DNA of 54,938 nt. It comes from Bacteroidales bacterium UBA1077. Its GTDB lineage: Bacteria > Bacteroidota > Bacteroidia > Bacteroidales > UBA932. Numbering within the stretch: position 1 is the stretch's first letter; each line of letters opens with the position of its first letter. The position numbers and the translations under genes were made by a program. The DNA lies in the NCBI GenBank assembly GCA_002314195.1, contig DCCQ01000146.1, positions 1-54,938 on the forward strand, in the 5' to 3' direction. The notes beneath the pieces are model-generated. The model was not told the DNA's origin. It was given only the letters and a program-made list of their open reading frames with translations, and searched no databases. This document shows positions 8,929 through 17,001 of the stretch, piece by piece.

Positions 8929-10073
8929 TGAAATCCGAAGACTACAGACGTATTCTGGATTTCTTTTTCAGTGGGGTTGAGGTCTCAGAGGAACTGAGAC
9001 AACGGTACCTTGGTTGGCTTGCCGTGCATGGTGACGAACCTCAAGTGAAGGCCTTGCTTGAGGAATACTGGGACTCTGTCACCTCCGAGTCACCGGATTT
9101 CGACCTGTCGGCCGGATTGGATAGACTTATGACTTCACTGGGAGAGACTGGTTTAGAAGCCGGCGCTTCGGTGGTTGGTGAGCCTTGCCGAACCACAGGC
9201 TCGGCGACCGGAAAAGGGACTTGTGTGGCAGCGGGCGCTTCGATGGTTGGTGAGCCTTGCCGAACCACAAGCTCAGCGACCGGAAAAGGGACCGGAAAAA
9301 CCGGCTGGCTGGTCAGGCTTCTCGGCGCGAGACCGTTGAGGTACTGTGCCGCTGTCGCCGCGTCCGTAGTTATATTCATGGGTGGAATTGCTGTGGCGAG
9401 ACTGGGAATGACCCCTGAAAGGGAAACCGTGCTCATGGCCTCCTCTGACAACACCGGTTCCTACACCTTGCCTGACGGTACCCGTGTCTGGCTCAACCGT
9501 GGCGGCCGGCTGTCCTACAACCAGGACTTCGGTGGCCGGGAGAGAATTGTCGCCATTGACGGGGAAGGTTATTTTGAAGTCACGCGGAACGAAAACTGCC
9601 CGTTCATCGTGAATATGCACGACAACTTGCAGGTCAAGGTTCTCGGAACTGAATTCAATGTTCTCAGCAATCCTGCCGACCATTCCGCCGAGGTGATTCT
9701 CCGAAGCGGCTCGGTGCAGGTGTCCGACACGGAAAGCAAGGAACTTGTGATTCTGAAACCAGACCAGAAATTTTCATGGGACATGGGTCGGACAGAGGTC
9801 ACGGCGGTGAACGCAGGCGACTGCTGCCGGTGGTACGAGCACAGGCTTTCCTTCGACAACGTCAGACTTTGTGATATCCTTGAAAGTTTGTCGCACAAGT
9901 ACCAGACCAGGATAACATGCAATGCCACAGACCTTAAAGACAAGCGAATGTCGCTCACAGTCAGGGATGAGTCTCTCGAGGACATCATGGAGGTCGTTTC
10001 AACCCTGCTTCCTGTCCGATGGGAACGTCATGGGATGACAATCATAATTGATAACAAAAACCAAAAACACTAA
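8928..10073 (+). CDS. FecR-family anti-sigma factor with internal repeat
   Basis: This 381-residue protein has a cytoplasmic N-terminal part, a membrane segment (about 139-158), a periplasmic FecR domain (about 172-270, with YTLPDGTRVWLN) and a C-terminal DUF4974 domain (about 295-375). It should transmit the state of the SusC encoded 6 bases downstream to the divergent ECF sigma at 7770-8381. The linker before the membrane segment holds two 20-residue near-copies (about 79-98 and 103-122, core VGEPCRTT) encoded by a 72-bp tandem duplication of a REP-like palindromic sequence. The start codon overlaps the stop of the BACON gene. Confidence 0.93.
   Translation: MKSEDYRRILDFFFSGVEVSEELRQRYLGWLAVHGDEPQVKALLEEYWDSVTSESPDFDLSAGLDRLMTSLGETGLEAGASVVGEPCRTTGSATGKGTCVAAGASMVGEPCRTTSSATGKGTGKTGWLVRLLGARPLRYCAAVAASVVIFMGGIAVARLGMTPERETVLMASSDNTGSYTLPDGTRVWLNRGGRLSYNQDFGGRERIVAIDGEGYFEVTRNENCPFIVNMHDNLQVKVLGTEFNVLSNPADHSAEVILRSGSVQVSDTESKELVILKPDQKFSWDMGRTEVTAVNAGDCCRWYEHRLSFDNVRLCDILESLSHKYQTRITCNATDLKDKRMSLTVRDESLEDIMEVVSTLLPVRWERHGMTIIIDNKNQKH
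9162..9292 (+). repeat. REP-like palindromic repeat, two tandem copies inside fecR
   Basis: Two 59-base copies (9162-9220 and 9234-9292) lie 72 bases apart and differ at only three positions. Each contains the GGTTGGTGAGCC...GAACCAC pattern with self-complementary arms (GTGGTT/AACCAC and GAGCC/GGCTC in copy 1). This resembles the GGTGAGCCTGTCGAACC-type extragenic palindromes scattered in many bacterial genomes. Both the copy length plus spacer (72) and the reading of the repeat keep the fecR frame open, so it encodes a 24-residue repeat in the protein. Confidence 0.75.
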
Positions 10074-10078
10074 TATTA

Positions 10079-13000
10079 ATGAAAGGAACATCTAACATTC
10101 TTCCTTCATTTGCCAAAACTGTTCTTTGCTTTCTGTGTGCCATCGGGCTCTCGCTCGGTGCGTATGCCCAGAGCAGGACAGCGAACGTGAATGTCAAGGA
10201 TGTGACAGTCAAGGAACTCCTGAAGGCCATCGAGGCCGGAAGTTCCTACACTTTCGCCTATGTGGACACCGACATTGATCTTGCCCGCAAGGTCACGGTG
10301 AACGCGAAGGACGAGGACATCGAAGCCATCATCAAGAAGGTGCTTCCCGGTGTCAAGGTCGAATTCAAGGACCAGAAGATCCTTCTGAGCAAGAAGGCAC
10401 CGGAAGCCAAACCTAAGGTTTCGGGGGTCACAGGCCCGAAGGCCATCACGGGAAAGGTCGTGGACAAGTCCGGCCAGCCGGTGATTGGAGCCATGGTCAT
10501 CGAACGTGGCACCAACAACGGAACCGGAACCGACATTGACGGAAATTACGAGCTCAAGGTCAAGGATGAGAACGCGACGCTTGACGTGTCCATCATCGGT
10601 TACAACGGCGCTTCCGTGACACTGACCGCAGGCCAGTCCAAAGCCGATTTCGTGCTTGAGGAAGAGGCCATCAAACTGGACGATGTGGTCGTCATCGGTT
10701 ACGGAGCGCAGAACAAGAGGGATGTCACGACATCCATCGCCTCCATCAAAGCCGAGGACTTCGCCAACACTCCGACCACGGACTTCCGTGAATCAATGGC
10801 CGCCAAGATGCCTGGTGTGCAGGTCATCAACCTTGGAGGCCAGCCTTCCGGCAACGTCTCCGTGAGGGTCCGTGGTATCCAGTCGGCCACTTCTGGCAAC
10901 GACCCTCTCTATGTCATCGACGGAATCCCTTGCGACTCAAGAGCTTTCGCCAATCTTGACGGCAACGACATCGAGAGCCTTGAGGTTTTGAAGGACGCGT
11001 CGGCTGCCGCCATCTACGGTTCCCGAGGATCATGCGGTGTCATCCTTGTCACCACCAAGCGTGGAGCCAACTCTGAGACTCCGGTGATTTCCTACGACGG
11101 GCAGTTCAGCGTCTCGAATGTCTCAAAGAAGATTGACATGCTTGACGCCTACGAGTTCGCGGAGATATTCAAAGAGGCCAGGGACGGCGCTTATCTTTTC
11201 AATGTCCCGACCGGTTCGATCGGAGATCCTTATGGCAGCCGTCCGGAGAGTTACCATTGTGTGGATCCTCTCATCACTGCCTATCTTCAGGACAAGACAG
11301 GAACCTTGACCAACACTGACTGGCAGGACGAGATATTCCGTACCGCTCTTTCGCACAAGCATGCTCTCAGCGTGTCGGCGCGGACAAAGAACTACAACTA
11401 TTATATAGGTGTGAACTATCTCAACCGCGAGGGAACGATCATAGGATCTGACTTCGAGAGGTACGGACTCAGGGCCAATCTTGATGGAAAGAAGGGTAAA
11501 CTCAAGTACGGAGTCAGCCTTTCCCCGTCATATTCAAAGACAAACTATGTGAATTCCGATGGTCAGTACGGCAGTGACGGTGTGATCGCGTCGGCCTTAA
11601 TGGCTCCTCCGGTCTTCCCGGCCTATAACTCTGATGGATCCTATAACTGGGACATGAACGGATTCTTGAAATTTAATGTCTATAACACTCAGACCAATGA
11701 GGTTTTGAACCCGGTGGCATTGGCTTTGGAAATCGATGATGTCAGGGAGAAACTGAATCTGGTGGGCAACATCCACGCTTCCTACGAGTTCATCAAGGGA
11801 CTTGAATATAAAGTCACGGTCGGTGGCGACTACTATTCCTACATCAGGAACTACTATCGTCCGTCCTACATTCCGCTCAAGGGATCGAAGTACTACGACA
11901 AGCCTTCATCTCCAACAGCCGCCAACTATACCCAGTCCTATTTCCATTGGAACGTCACCAACCAGATTTCGTTCAACAGGAAGTTCGGTGATCACTCCAT
12001 TAATGCCGTGGCAGTGTATGAGGCTGAGAAACAGGCTATTCAGACTTCTGCTATCAAAGGTACCGGCACCGAAGGAGACGACAAGATCAGAACTACCAAG
12101 GGCAAAACCCTCTCGATTGACGACACCTACAACGACAAGTACGCCTACACATTCGCCTCTTGGCTATTCAGGGCCCAGTACTCTTACAAAGGGCGTTACA
12201 TGTTCTCGGCTTCGATAAGAGGTGACGCGTCCTCGCGATTCGCGCCGAACACAAGATGGGGTTATTTCCCTGCCGCGTCCGCTGGCTGGAGAATCAGCGA
12301 TGAGAATTTCATGAAGAACACCAAGAATTGGCTGAATGATCTCAAGCTGCGCGCCAGCATCGGCCAGACCGGTAACGCGCAGATCGGCAACTCCGCCTAC
12401 CTCGCCCTGTACGGCTCCAGCAATCTGGACCTTGGAAACGGAATCGTGAATGCGATGTACCCTTCTCAGATCGCCAACAATGAACTTGGCTGGGAGAAGA
12501 ACACCCAGACCAACATCGGATTCGACGCGAACCTTTGGAACGGTCTTCTCGGCGTCAACGCGGACTTCTACTATTCAAAGACCACGGATATGCTCTTCAA
12601 TATTCCTGTGTCATCCGTGTCGGGTCTTACAAAGTCGAATGTCAACATCGGCTCGATGCAGAACAAAGGAGTGGAAATCACGTTGACTTCGCATAAGTCG
12701 TTCGGAGACTTCTCTATGGACTGGAACGCCAACTGGTCGTTGAACAGGAACAATGTGCTGTCCCTTGGAGACGAGGACGCTCCGCTGATTGTGGCCTCTT
12801 CATATTCAGGAGCCAACTACATCACGAAAGTCGGCTATCCGGTTGGTTGCTACTATCTTCTCGTCCAGGATGGCATTTTCCATAATCAAGAGGAACTTGA
12901 CACCTATCCTCATTTCGAGACGACCGTTGTGGGAGATTTCCGCTTTGTGGACGCCAACGGTGACGGCAAGCTGGACAAGGACACCGACCGAGTGATGGTG

Positions 13001-13504
13001 GGCAACTATATGCCTGATTTCTACTATGGATTCGGTGTCCGGCTCGGCTGGAAGGGACTTGACCTGTCGGCAAACTTCCAGGGTGTCTACGGCAACGAGA
13101 TCCTGAATCTTGAGAGACGTTACCTGCTGAATATGGAGGCATCGTCGAATATGATGAAAGAGTCCCTGAACAGGTTCCCTTACGGCAATCTCAACAGAGC
13201 CACCAGAAAATCCTCCGGAAACAACGGCTCCTGCACATCCACCTTCCATCTTGAGGACGGATCCTACCTCAGGCTTCAGAACCTCTCGCTCGGCTACACT
13301 ATGCCGGACAAGTGGTTCCGTGGCACCACCATCTCAAAGATGAGGGTTTACATCCAGGGTACCAACCTGTTCACCCTGACCCATTATTCAGGCTACAACC
13401 CGGAGGTCAACAAGAGATCGACCAATGCCCTCAGCCCAGGCGAGGACTATTGCTCTTACCCTCTTTCAAGAACCTTCAGCGTAGGTGTCAACTTTAATCT
13501 GTAA
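10079..13504 (+). CDS. SusC/RagA-type TonB-dependent transporter with STN signalling domain
   Basis: This 1141-residue outer-membrane transporter starts with a signal peptide (about 1-30), an STN domain (about 33-102), a carboxypeptidase-regulatory-like domain (about 120-200, ITGKVVDKSGQPVIGAMV), then the plug (about 208-330, with DPLYVIDGIP, VLKDASAAAIYGSRG and GVILVTTK) and the barrel, ending in VGVNFNL. It is encoded just after the second fecR and should both import substrate and signal through FecR. The stop overlaps the start of susD in TAATG, typical for SusC/SusD pairs. The next genes suggest a phosphodiester-containing substrate, but that is inference from neighbours. Confidence 0.96.
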   Translation: MKGTSNILPSFAKTVLCFLCAIGLSLGAYAQSRTANVNVKDVTVKELLKAIEAGSSYTFAYVDTDIDLARKVTVNAKDEDIEAIIKKVLPGVKVEFKDQKILLSKKAPEAKPKVSGVTGPKAITGKVVDKSGQPVIGAMVIERGTNNGTGTDIDGNYELKVKDENATLDVSIIGYNGASVTLTAGQSKADFVLEEEAIKLDDVVVIGYGAQNKRDVTTSIASIKAEDFANTPTTDFRESMAAKMPGVQVINLGGQPSGNVSVRVRGIQSATSGNDPLYVIDGIPCDSRAFANLDGNDIESLEVLKDASAAAIYGSRGSCGVILVTTKRGANSETPVISYDGQFSVSNVSKKIDMLDAYEFAEIFKEARDGAYLFNVPTGSIGDPYGSRPESYHCVDPLITAYLQDKTGTLTNTDWQDEIFRTALSHKHALSVSARTKNYNYYIGVNYLNREGTIIGSDFERYGLRANLDGKKGKLKYGVSLSPSYSKTNYVNSDGQYGSDGVIASALMAPPVFPAYNSDGSYNWDMNGFLKFNVYNTQTNEVLNPVALALEIDDVREKLNLVGNIHASYEFIKGLEYKVTVGGDYYSYIRNYYRPSYIPLKGSKYYDKPSSPTAANYTQSYFHWNVTNQISFNRKFGDHSINAVAVYEAEKQAIQTSAIKGTGTEGDDKIRTTKGKTLSIDDTYNDKYAYTFASWLFRAQYSYKGRYMFSASIRGDASSRFAPNTRWGYFPAASAGWRISDENFMKNTKNWLNDLKLRASIGQTGNAQIGNSAYLALYGSSNLDLGNGIVNAMYPSQIANNELGWEKNTQTNIGFDANLWNGLLGVNADFYYSKTTDMLFNIPVSSVSGLTKSNVNIGSMQNKGVEITLTSHKSFGDFSMDWNANWSLNRNNVLSLGDEDAPLIVASSYSGANYITKVGYPVGCYYLLVQDGIFHNQEELDTYPHFETTVVGDFRFVDANGDGKLDKDTDRVMVGNYMPDFYYGFGVRLGWKGLDLSANFQGVYGNEILNLERRYLLNMEASSNMMKESLNRFPYGNLNRATRKSSGNNGSCTSTFHLEDGSYLRLQNLSLGYTMPDKWFRGTTISKMRVYIQGTNLFTLTHYSGYNPEVNKRSTNALSPGEDYCSYPLSRTFSVGVNFNL

Positions 13505-14895
13505 TGAATATGAAGAATATCATAAAATCAGCTTTGGTCGGTCTTGCAGCGTTTAGTCTTGTCTCCTGCGGAGATAGTTTCTTCGAGCAGTATCCGGCGA
13601 ACACCGTGACTGAAGGCAACTATTACAAGACCGATGATGATTTCAACCAGGGAGTCTATTGCTGCTACGACAAACTTAAGACTCAAATGGGCTTTTTCCT
13701 CACTGAACTGGCCTACAGAAGTGACGAGTGTGTGTTGACGTCCATGGCCGTCTCCACCCAGGACAGGTATGACCTTGATCATTTTCAGGAGAGATCCAAC
13801 AATGGAATACTCAAGAACATCTGGAACGCTTGGTACAATGGAATATACCGCTGCAACGATGTCCTTGACCACATGTCCGGCAAAACTCTCGCGAACGGAG
13901 ACAAATACCGTGGCGAATGTCTGTTCATGAGGTCTTGGTGGTATTTCAGCCTCTATAGGGTCTTCGGTGTCGTGCCGGTGACGCGCACGGTGGTGACTCC
14001 TGTCCAGGCCAAGACAATCCCGAGATGCACGGAGGAGGAGATGTACAACCTTCTCGTAGAGGACCTCAAAGAGGCGATTGATCTTCTTCCGGCGAAACGC
14101 TCGGCAGAGGTTGCGAGAGTCACCAAGATCGCCGCACAGGCTCTTCTTGGAAAGGTCTACCTGACTTTCGGTAAATACACCGAGGCCCAGGCTGTGCTTG
14201 AGGAGGCAATGAAGGACGCGAACTATGGCCTTATGTCCACAGCGGCCGCCGCTTTCGATGTGGCCAACAAGATGAACAAGGAGATCATATTCGCCCTTTA
14301 TTACAACAAGACCAACGACAACGGACACGGCTACTGGTTCAGTTCAGGTGATGCGGATCCGAAATTCAGAATCAATCCTACGGCTGAGTTCAAGACTGTC
14401 TATTCGGATGATGACAACAGGTTCACCTTGATAAAGGACTATCAGGAGATCACACCGGGAAAACTATATGCCATAAACAAGTATATGGACACCTATGATG
14501 CCGTTTATACCACACAGGTCGGGAATGATTTCCCGTTCATCAGGTACGCTGATGTGACCCTTATGTATGCTGAGGCTTTGGGACGGCAGGGGAAGATTTC
14601 CGATGCCCTGACCTACCTCAACAAGACCCGCACCCGCGCCGGACTTCCGGAATTGACTGAGGCCGAGGTCTCCGGCAACGATGCCTTCATCAAGGAACTC
14701 GCCGCTGAAAGAGGCAGAGAGTTCGCACTTGAGGGACAGAGATGGTTTGACCTTGTGCGGCTCGGACTGGCAGTGGATTATTTCAAGGCTTTAGGCTATT
14801 CGCTTGACTCTCACAATCTGTTGTTCCCGATTCCTCAGGATCAGATTGAGATTGTGAACAACACTGACATCCTCTGGCAGAATCCTGGATTCTGA
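13504..14895 (+). CDS. SusD/RagB-type surface nutrient-binding lipoprotein
   Basis: This 463-residue SusD homologue is the lid of the preceding transporter. The signal peptide ends at LVSC (Cys22, or Cys20 if translation begins at the second ATG, 13510, which gives a more usual MKN start). SusD landmarks include CLFMRSWWYFSLYRVFG (about 140-156), FIRYADVTLMYAEALG (about 346-361) and the C-terminal AAERGREFALEGQRWFDLVRLG (about 400-421), then LLFPIPQDQI. It is much shorter than the SusD encoded at 4394-6310, so the two loci very likely take up different substrates. Confidence 0.95.
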   Translation: MNMKNIIKSALVGLAAFSLVSCGDSFFEQYPANTVTEGNYYKTDDDFNQGVYCCYDKLKTQMGFFLTELAYRSDECVLTSMAVSTQDRYDLDHFQERSNNGILKNIWNAWYNGIYRCNDVLDHMSGKTLANGDKYRGECLFMRSWWYFSLYRVFGVVPVTRTVVTPVQAKTIPRCTEEEMYNLLVEDLKEAIDLLPAKRSAEVARVTKIAAQALLGKVYLTFGKYTEAQAVLEEAMKDANYGLMSTAAAAFDVANKMNKEIIFALYYNKTNDNGHGYWFSSGDADPKFRINPTAEFKTVYSDDDNRFTLIKDYQEITPGKLYAINKYMDTYDAVYTTQVGNDFPFIRYADVTLMYAEALGRQGKISDALTYLNKTRTRAGLPELTEAEVSGNDAFIKELAAERGREFALEGQRWFDLVRLGLAVDYFKALGYSLDSHNLLFPIPQDQIEIVNNTDILWQNPGF

Positions 14896-14933
14896 TGATA
14901 ACACTGAGATATTGATAAACACAGAAAAAGAAA

Positions 14934-16943
14934 ATGAAAAGAATATTATATTGCATCATCGCGGCTGTCGTTTGCCTGACGGTTGGCTCCTGCTGGCAGG
15001 AGGATATTCCTCAGACCGGTGGACCGCGCCATCAGGTGACTGACTTGAAGGCTGTTCCGGGTGATGAGGAGGTACAGTTGTCGTGGTCTGTCCCTGAGGG
15101 ATGGAATCCGACGGAGTACATCATCACCTACACGAAAGGTTCGGAACAGACGGTCCGCACCGACACTGAGAACTACACTGTGACCGAGCTTGTCAACGGT
15201 GAGAACTACGAGTTTTCTGTCCAGGCTGTCTATGGCGACCTGATCTCCAACGCTGTCAAGGCGGCGGCCAAGCCTACGACCGCCAGGCTTCCTGTGACGG
15301 ATCTGGACGCGGACGCTTCCGACGCCACGGTCTCATTGACCTGGACACGTCCATCTCAGTTGCTGACATCCTACACTTTGACTTGGTTTATGGAAGGTGC
15401 TGAGGCTGACGTTCAGAAAGCCGAGATCGAGGAGGACAAGGAAAGTTATGACGTGACCGGCCTGACCAACGACAAGAACTACACTTTCACCCTTGTGGCC
15501 AACTATCCGAAAGGCGCTTCGGCTCCGGCACAGATCAAGGCCATGCCGACCTTGGCGATTCCTTACACCGTTGACAGGACCACGGCTGCCATCAATCAGC
15601 CTATCCGGTTCACATTCAACACAGATGGCTATCCTGACGCCACAAATGTCAAGTGGTCATTCCCTGACGGAAAGGTTCTCGAAGGCGTTGATGTTTCCAA
15701 GGGCTTCATCGCGACAGGAGCGCAGCAGGTTACCCTGAGCGCGGACATAAAGGGCAAGACAAAGACTTGGACCCTTGAGGTGGAGATCCGCCAGTACGTT
15801 GTGTTCTTCAATGATTGGGAGATGTCCGGAACCTCGTACGAAGGATTCAAAGGCAGCTGCCCTGTCTTCTCTCCTGACGGAAAGACTGTCTATGACGTCA
15901 CTTTCAACAAGAAAGCTGTCCTTTATGCGTTCGATGTGATTACCGGCAACCTCAAGTGGAAATATGTCCCGGAGGTGAACTCGGCAAGCTATAATCCGCT
16001 GACAGTCAATCCTGTCACCGGTGACATCTATTATGGCACCACGTCATCCGGGCAGTTCTATGCCGTTTCGGCTGACGGACAGCTCAGATGGAAGTTCACG
16101 GAGGCCGGCTCGCTGAAGAGCGCCGCTCCTGCCGTCAACGCCGCCGGCACGGAAGTCTACATCGGTGACGCGGCCGGAAATGTGTTCGCAATCGACGCGG
16201 CGTCCGGCACGAAGAAATGGCAGCAGGCCGTCGGGACAGCTGTGGCTGGTCTTCTCGTGAACGGTGATGAACTGGTGACCGGCGCAGGAGCATCGATCAC
16301 CTTCCACAACATCGCGGATGGTACGGTTCTCAAGACATTGACCATGGGCGCCAAGATGGTCGGAATCTCCGGCTTTGCCGTGGCTGCGGACAAGAACACG
16401 ATGTATGTCCCAGTGGCGGCCGGACTCAGTTCCGTGGATCTTGCCAAAAAGGAAATCATAGTGGACAACTTCGTGTTTGCCGGCAACAATCCTTACGAGC
16501 CTGTCGTGGCACCTAACGGCACCGTCTTCGTCGGCTGCAAGGACAATCATGTCTATAACATCGACAAGGATCTGACCAAGGTAATCTGGAGCTATGAGCA
16601 TGTTCTTAATGGTGGCGGCAAGGCCAATGCCTTCAACTTCTCACATCCTTGCGTGGACTCAGAGAACCACTTCTACATCACTTCCGGACAGGTCGGAAAC
16701 ACATCCTACATATTCAACAGTGATGGAACGGTCAAGGAGTCGTGGACCGAGAACGCAGGTGATGACAACCAGAAGCAGATGGGTGGCAACAACCTCCTTG
16801 ACGGTGTGTTCTACTCGGCTTTCATCGGTAGCGCCAAAGGCACTGGCAACGGCCTGATGGTCGGTAAGTATGTCGGTGGTCAGAGAGCATCCGGATGGAG
16901 CACCCACGGTGGTGATATCTGTGGTTCATGCTGCATAAAGTAA
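14934..16943 (+). CDS. FN3-FN3-PKD-PQQ-propeller lipoprotein
   Basis: This 669-residue lipoprotein (signal peptide to Cys20, VGSC) has two fibronectin type III domains (about 33-118 and 120-205), a PKD-like domain (about 208-290, with WSFPDGK) and a C-terminal beta-propeller (about 295-665) made of PQQ-like blades: GNLKWKYVP, GQLRWKFTEAG and GTKKWQQAVG each close a blade. No catalytic centre is visible, so it most likely binds a ligand or protein partner at the surface, in the SusE/SGBP place of the operon 38 bases after susD. Domain order is read from the sequence; ligand is unknown. Confidence 0.82.
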   Translation: MKRILYCIIAAVVCLTVGSCWQEDIPQTGGPRHQVTDLKAVPGDEEVQLSWSVPEGWNPTEYIITYTKGSEQTVRTDTENYTVTELVNGENYEFSVQAVYGDLISNAVKAAAKPTTARLPVTDLDADASDATVSLTWTRPSQLLTSYTLTWFMEGAEADVQKAEIEEDKESYDVTGLTNDKNYTFTLVANYPKGASAPAQIKAMPTLAIPYTVDRTTAAINQPIRFTFNTDGYPDATNVKWSFPDGKVLEGVDVSKGFIATGAQQVTLSADIKGKTKTWTLEVEIRQYVVFFNDWEMSGTSYEGFKGSCPVFSPDGKTVYDVTFNKKAVLYAFDVITGNLKWKYVPEVNSASYNPLTVNPVTGDIYYGTTSSGQFYAVSADGQLRWKFTEAGSLKSAAPAVNAAGTEVYIGDAAGNVFAIDAASGTKKWQQAVGTAVAGLLVNGDELVTGAGASITFHNIADGTVLKTLTMGAKMVGISGFAVAADKNTMYVPVAAGLSSVDLAKKEIIVDNFVFAGNNPYEPVVAPNGTVFVGCKDNHVYNIDKDLTKVIWSYEHVLNGGGKANAFNFSHPCVDSENHFYITSGQVGNTSYIFNSDGTVKESWTENAGDDNQKQMGGNNLLDGVFYSAFIGSAKGTGNGLMVGKYVGGQRASGWSTHGGDICGSCCIK

Positions 16944-17001
16944 ACATTTCAGGTCTGGCAGTGGGGTTGAGCTCGCGGTCAGGCCTGAATATTCATAAAG
17001 A

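Noticed and set aside
9162..9292. Frameshift or insertion damage in fecR
   Set aside because: The duplicated repeat keeps the frame and the downstream membrane segment and FecR domain are intact.
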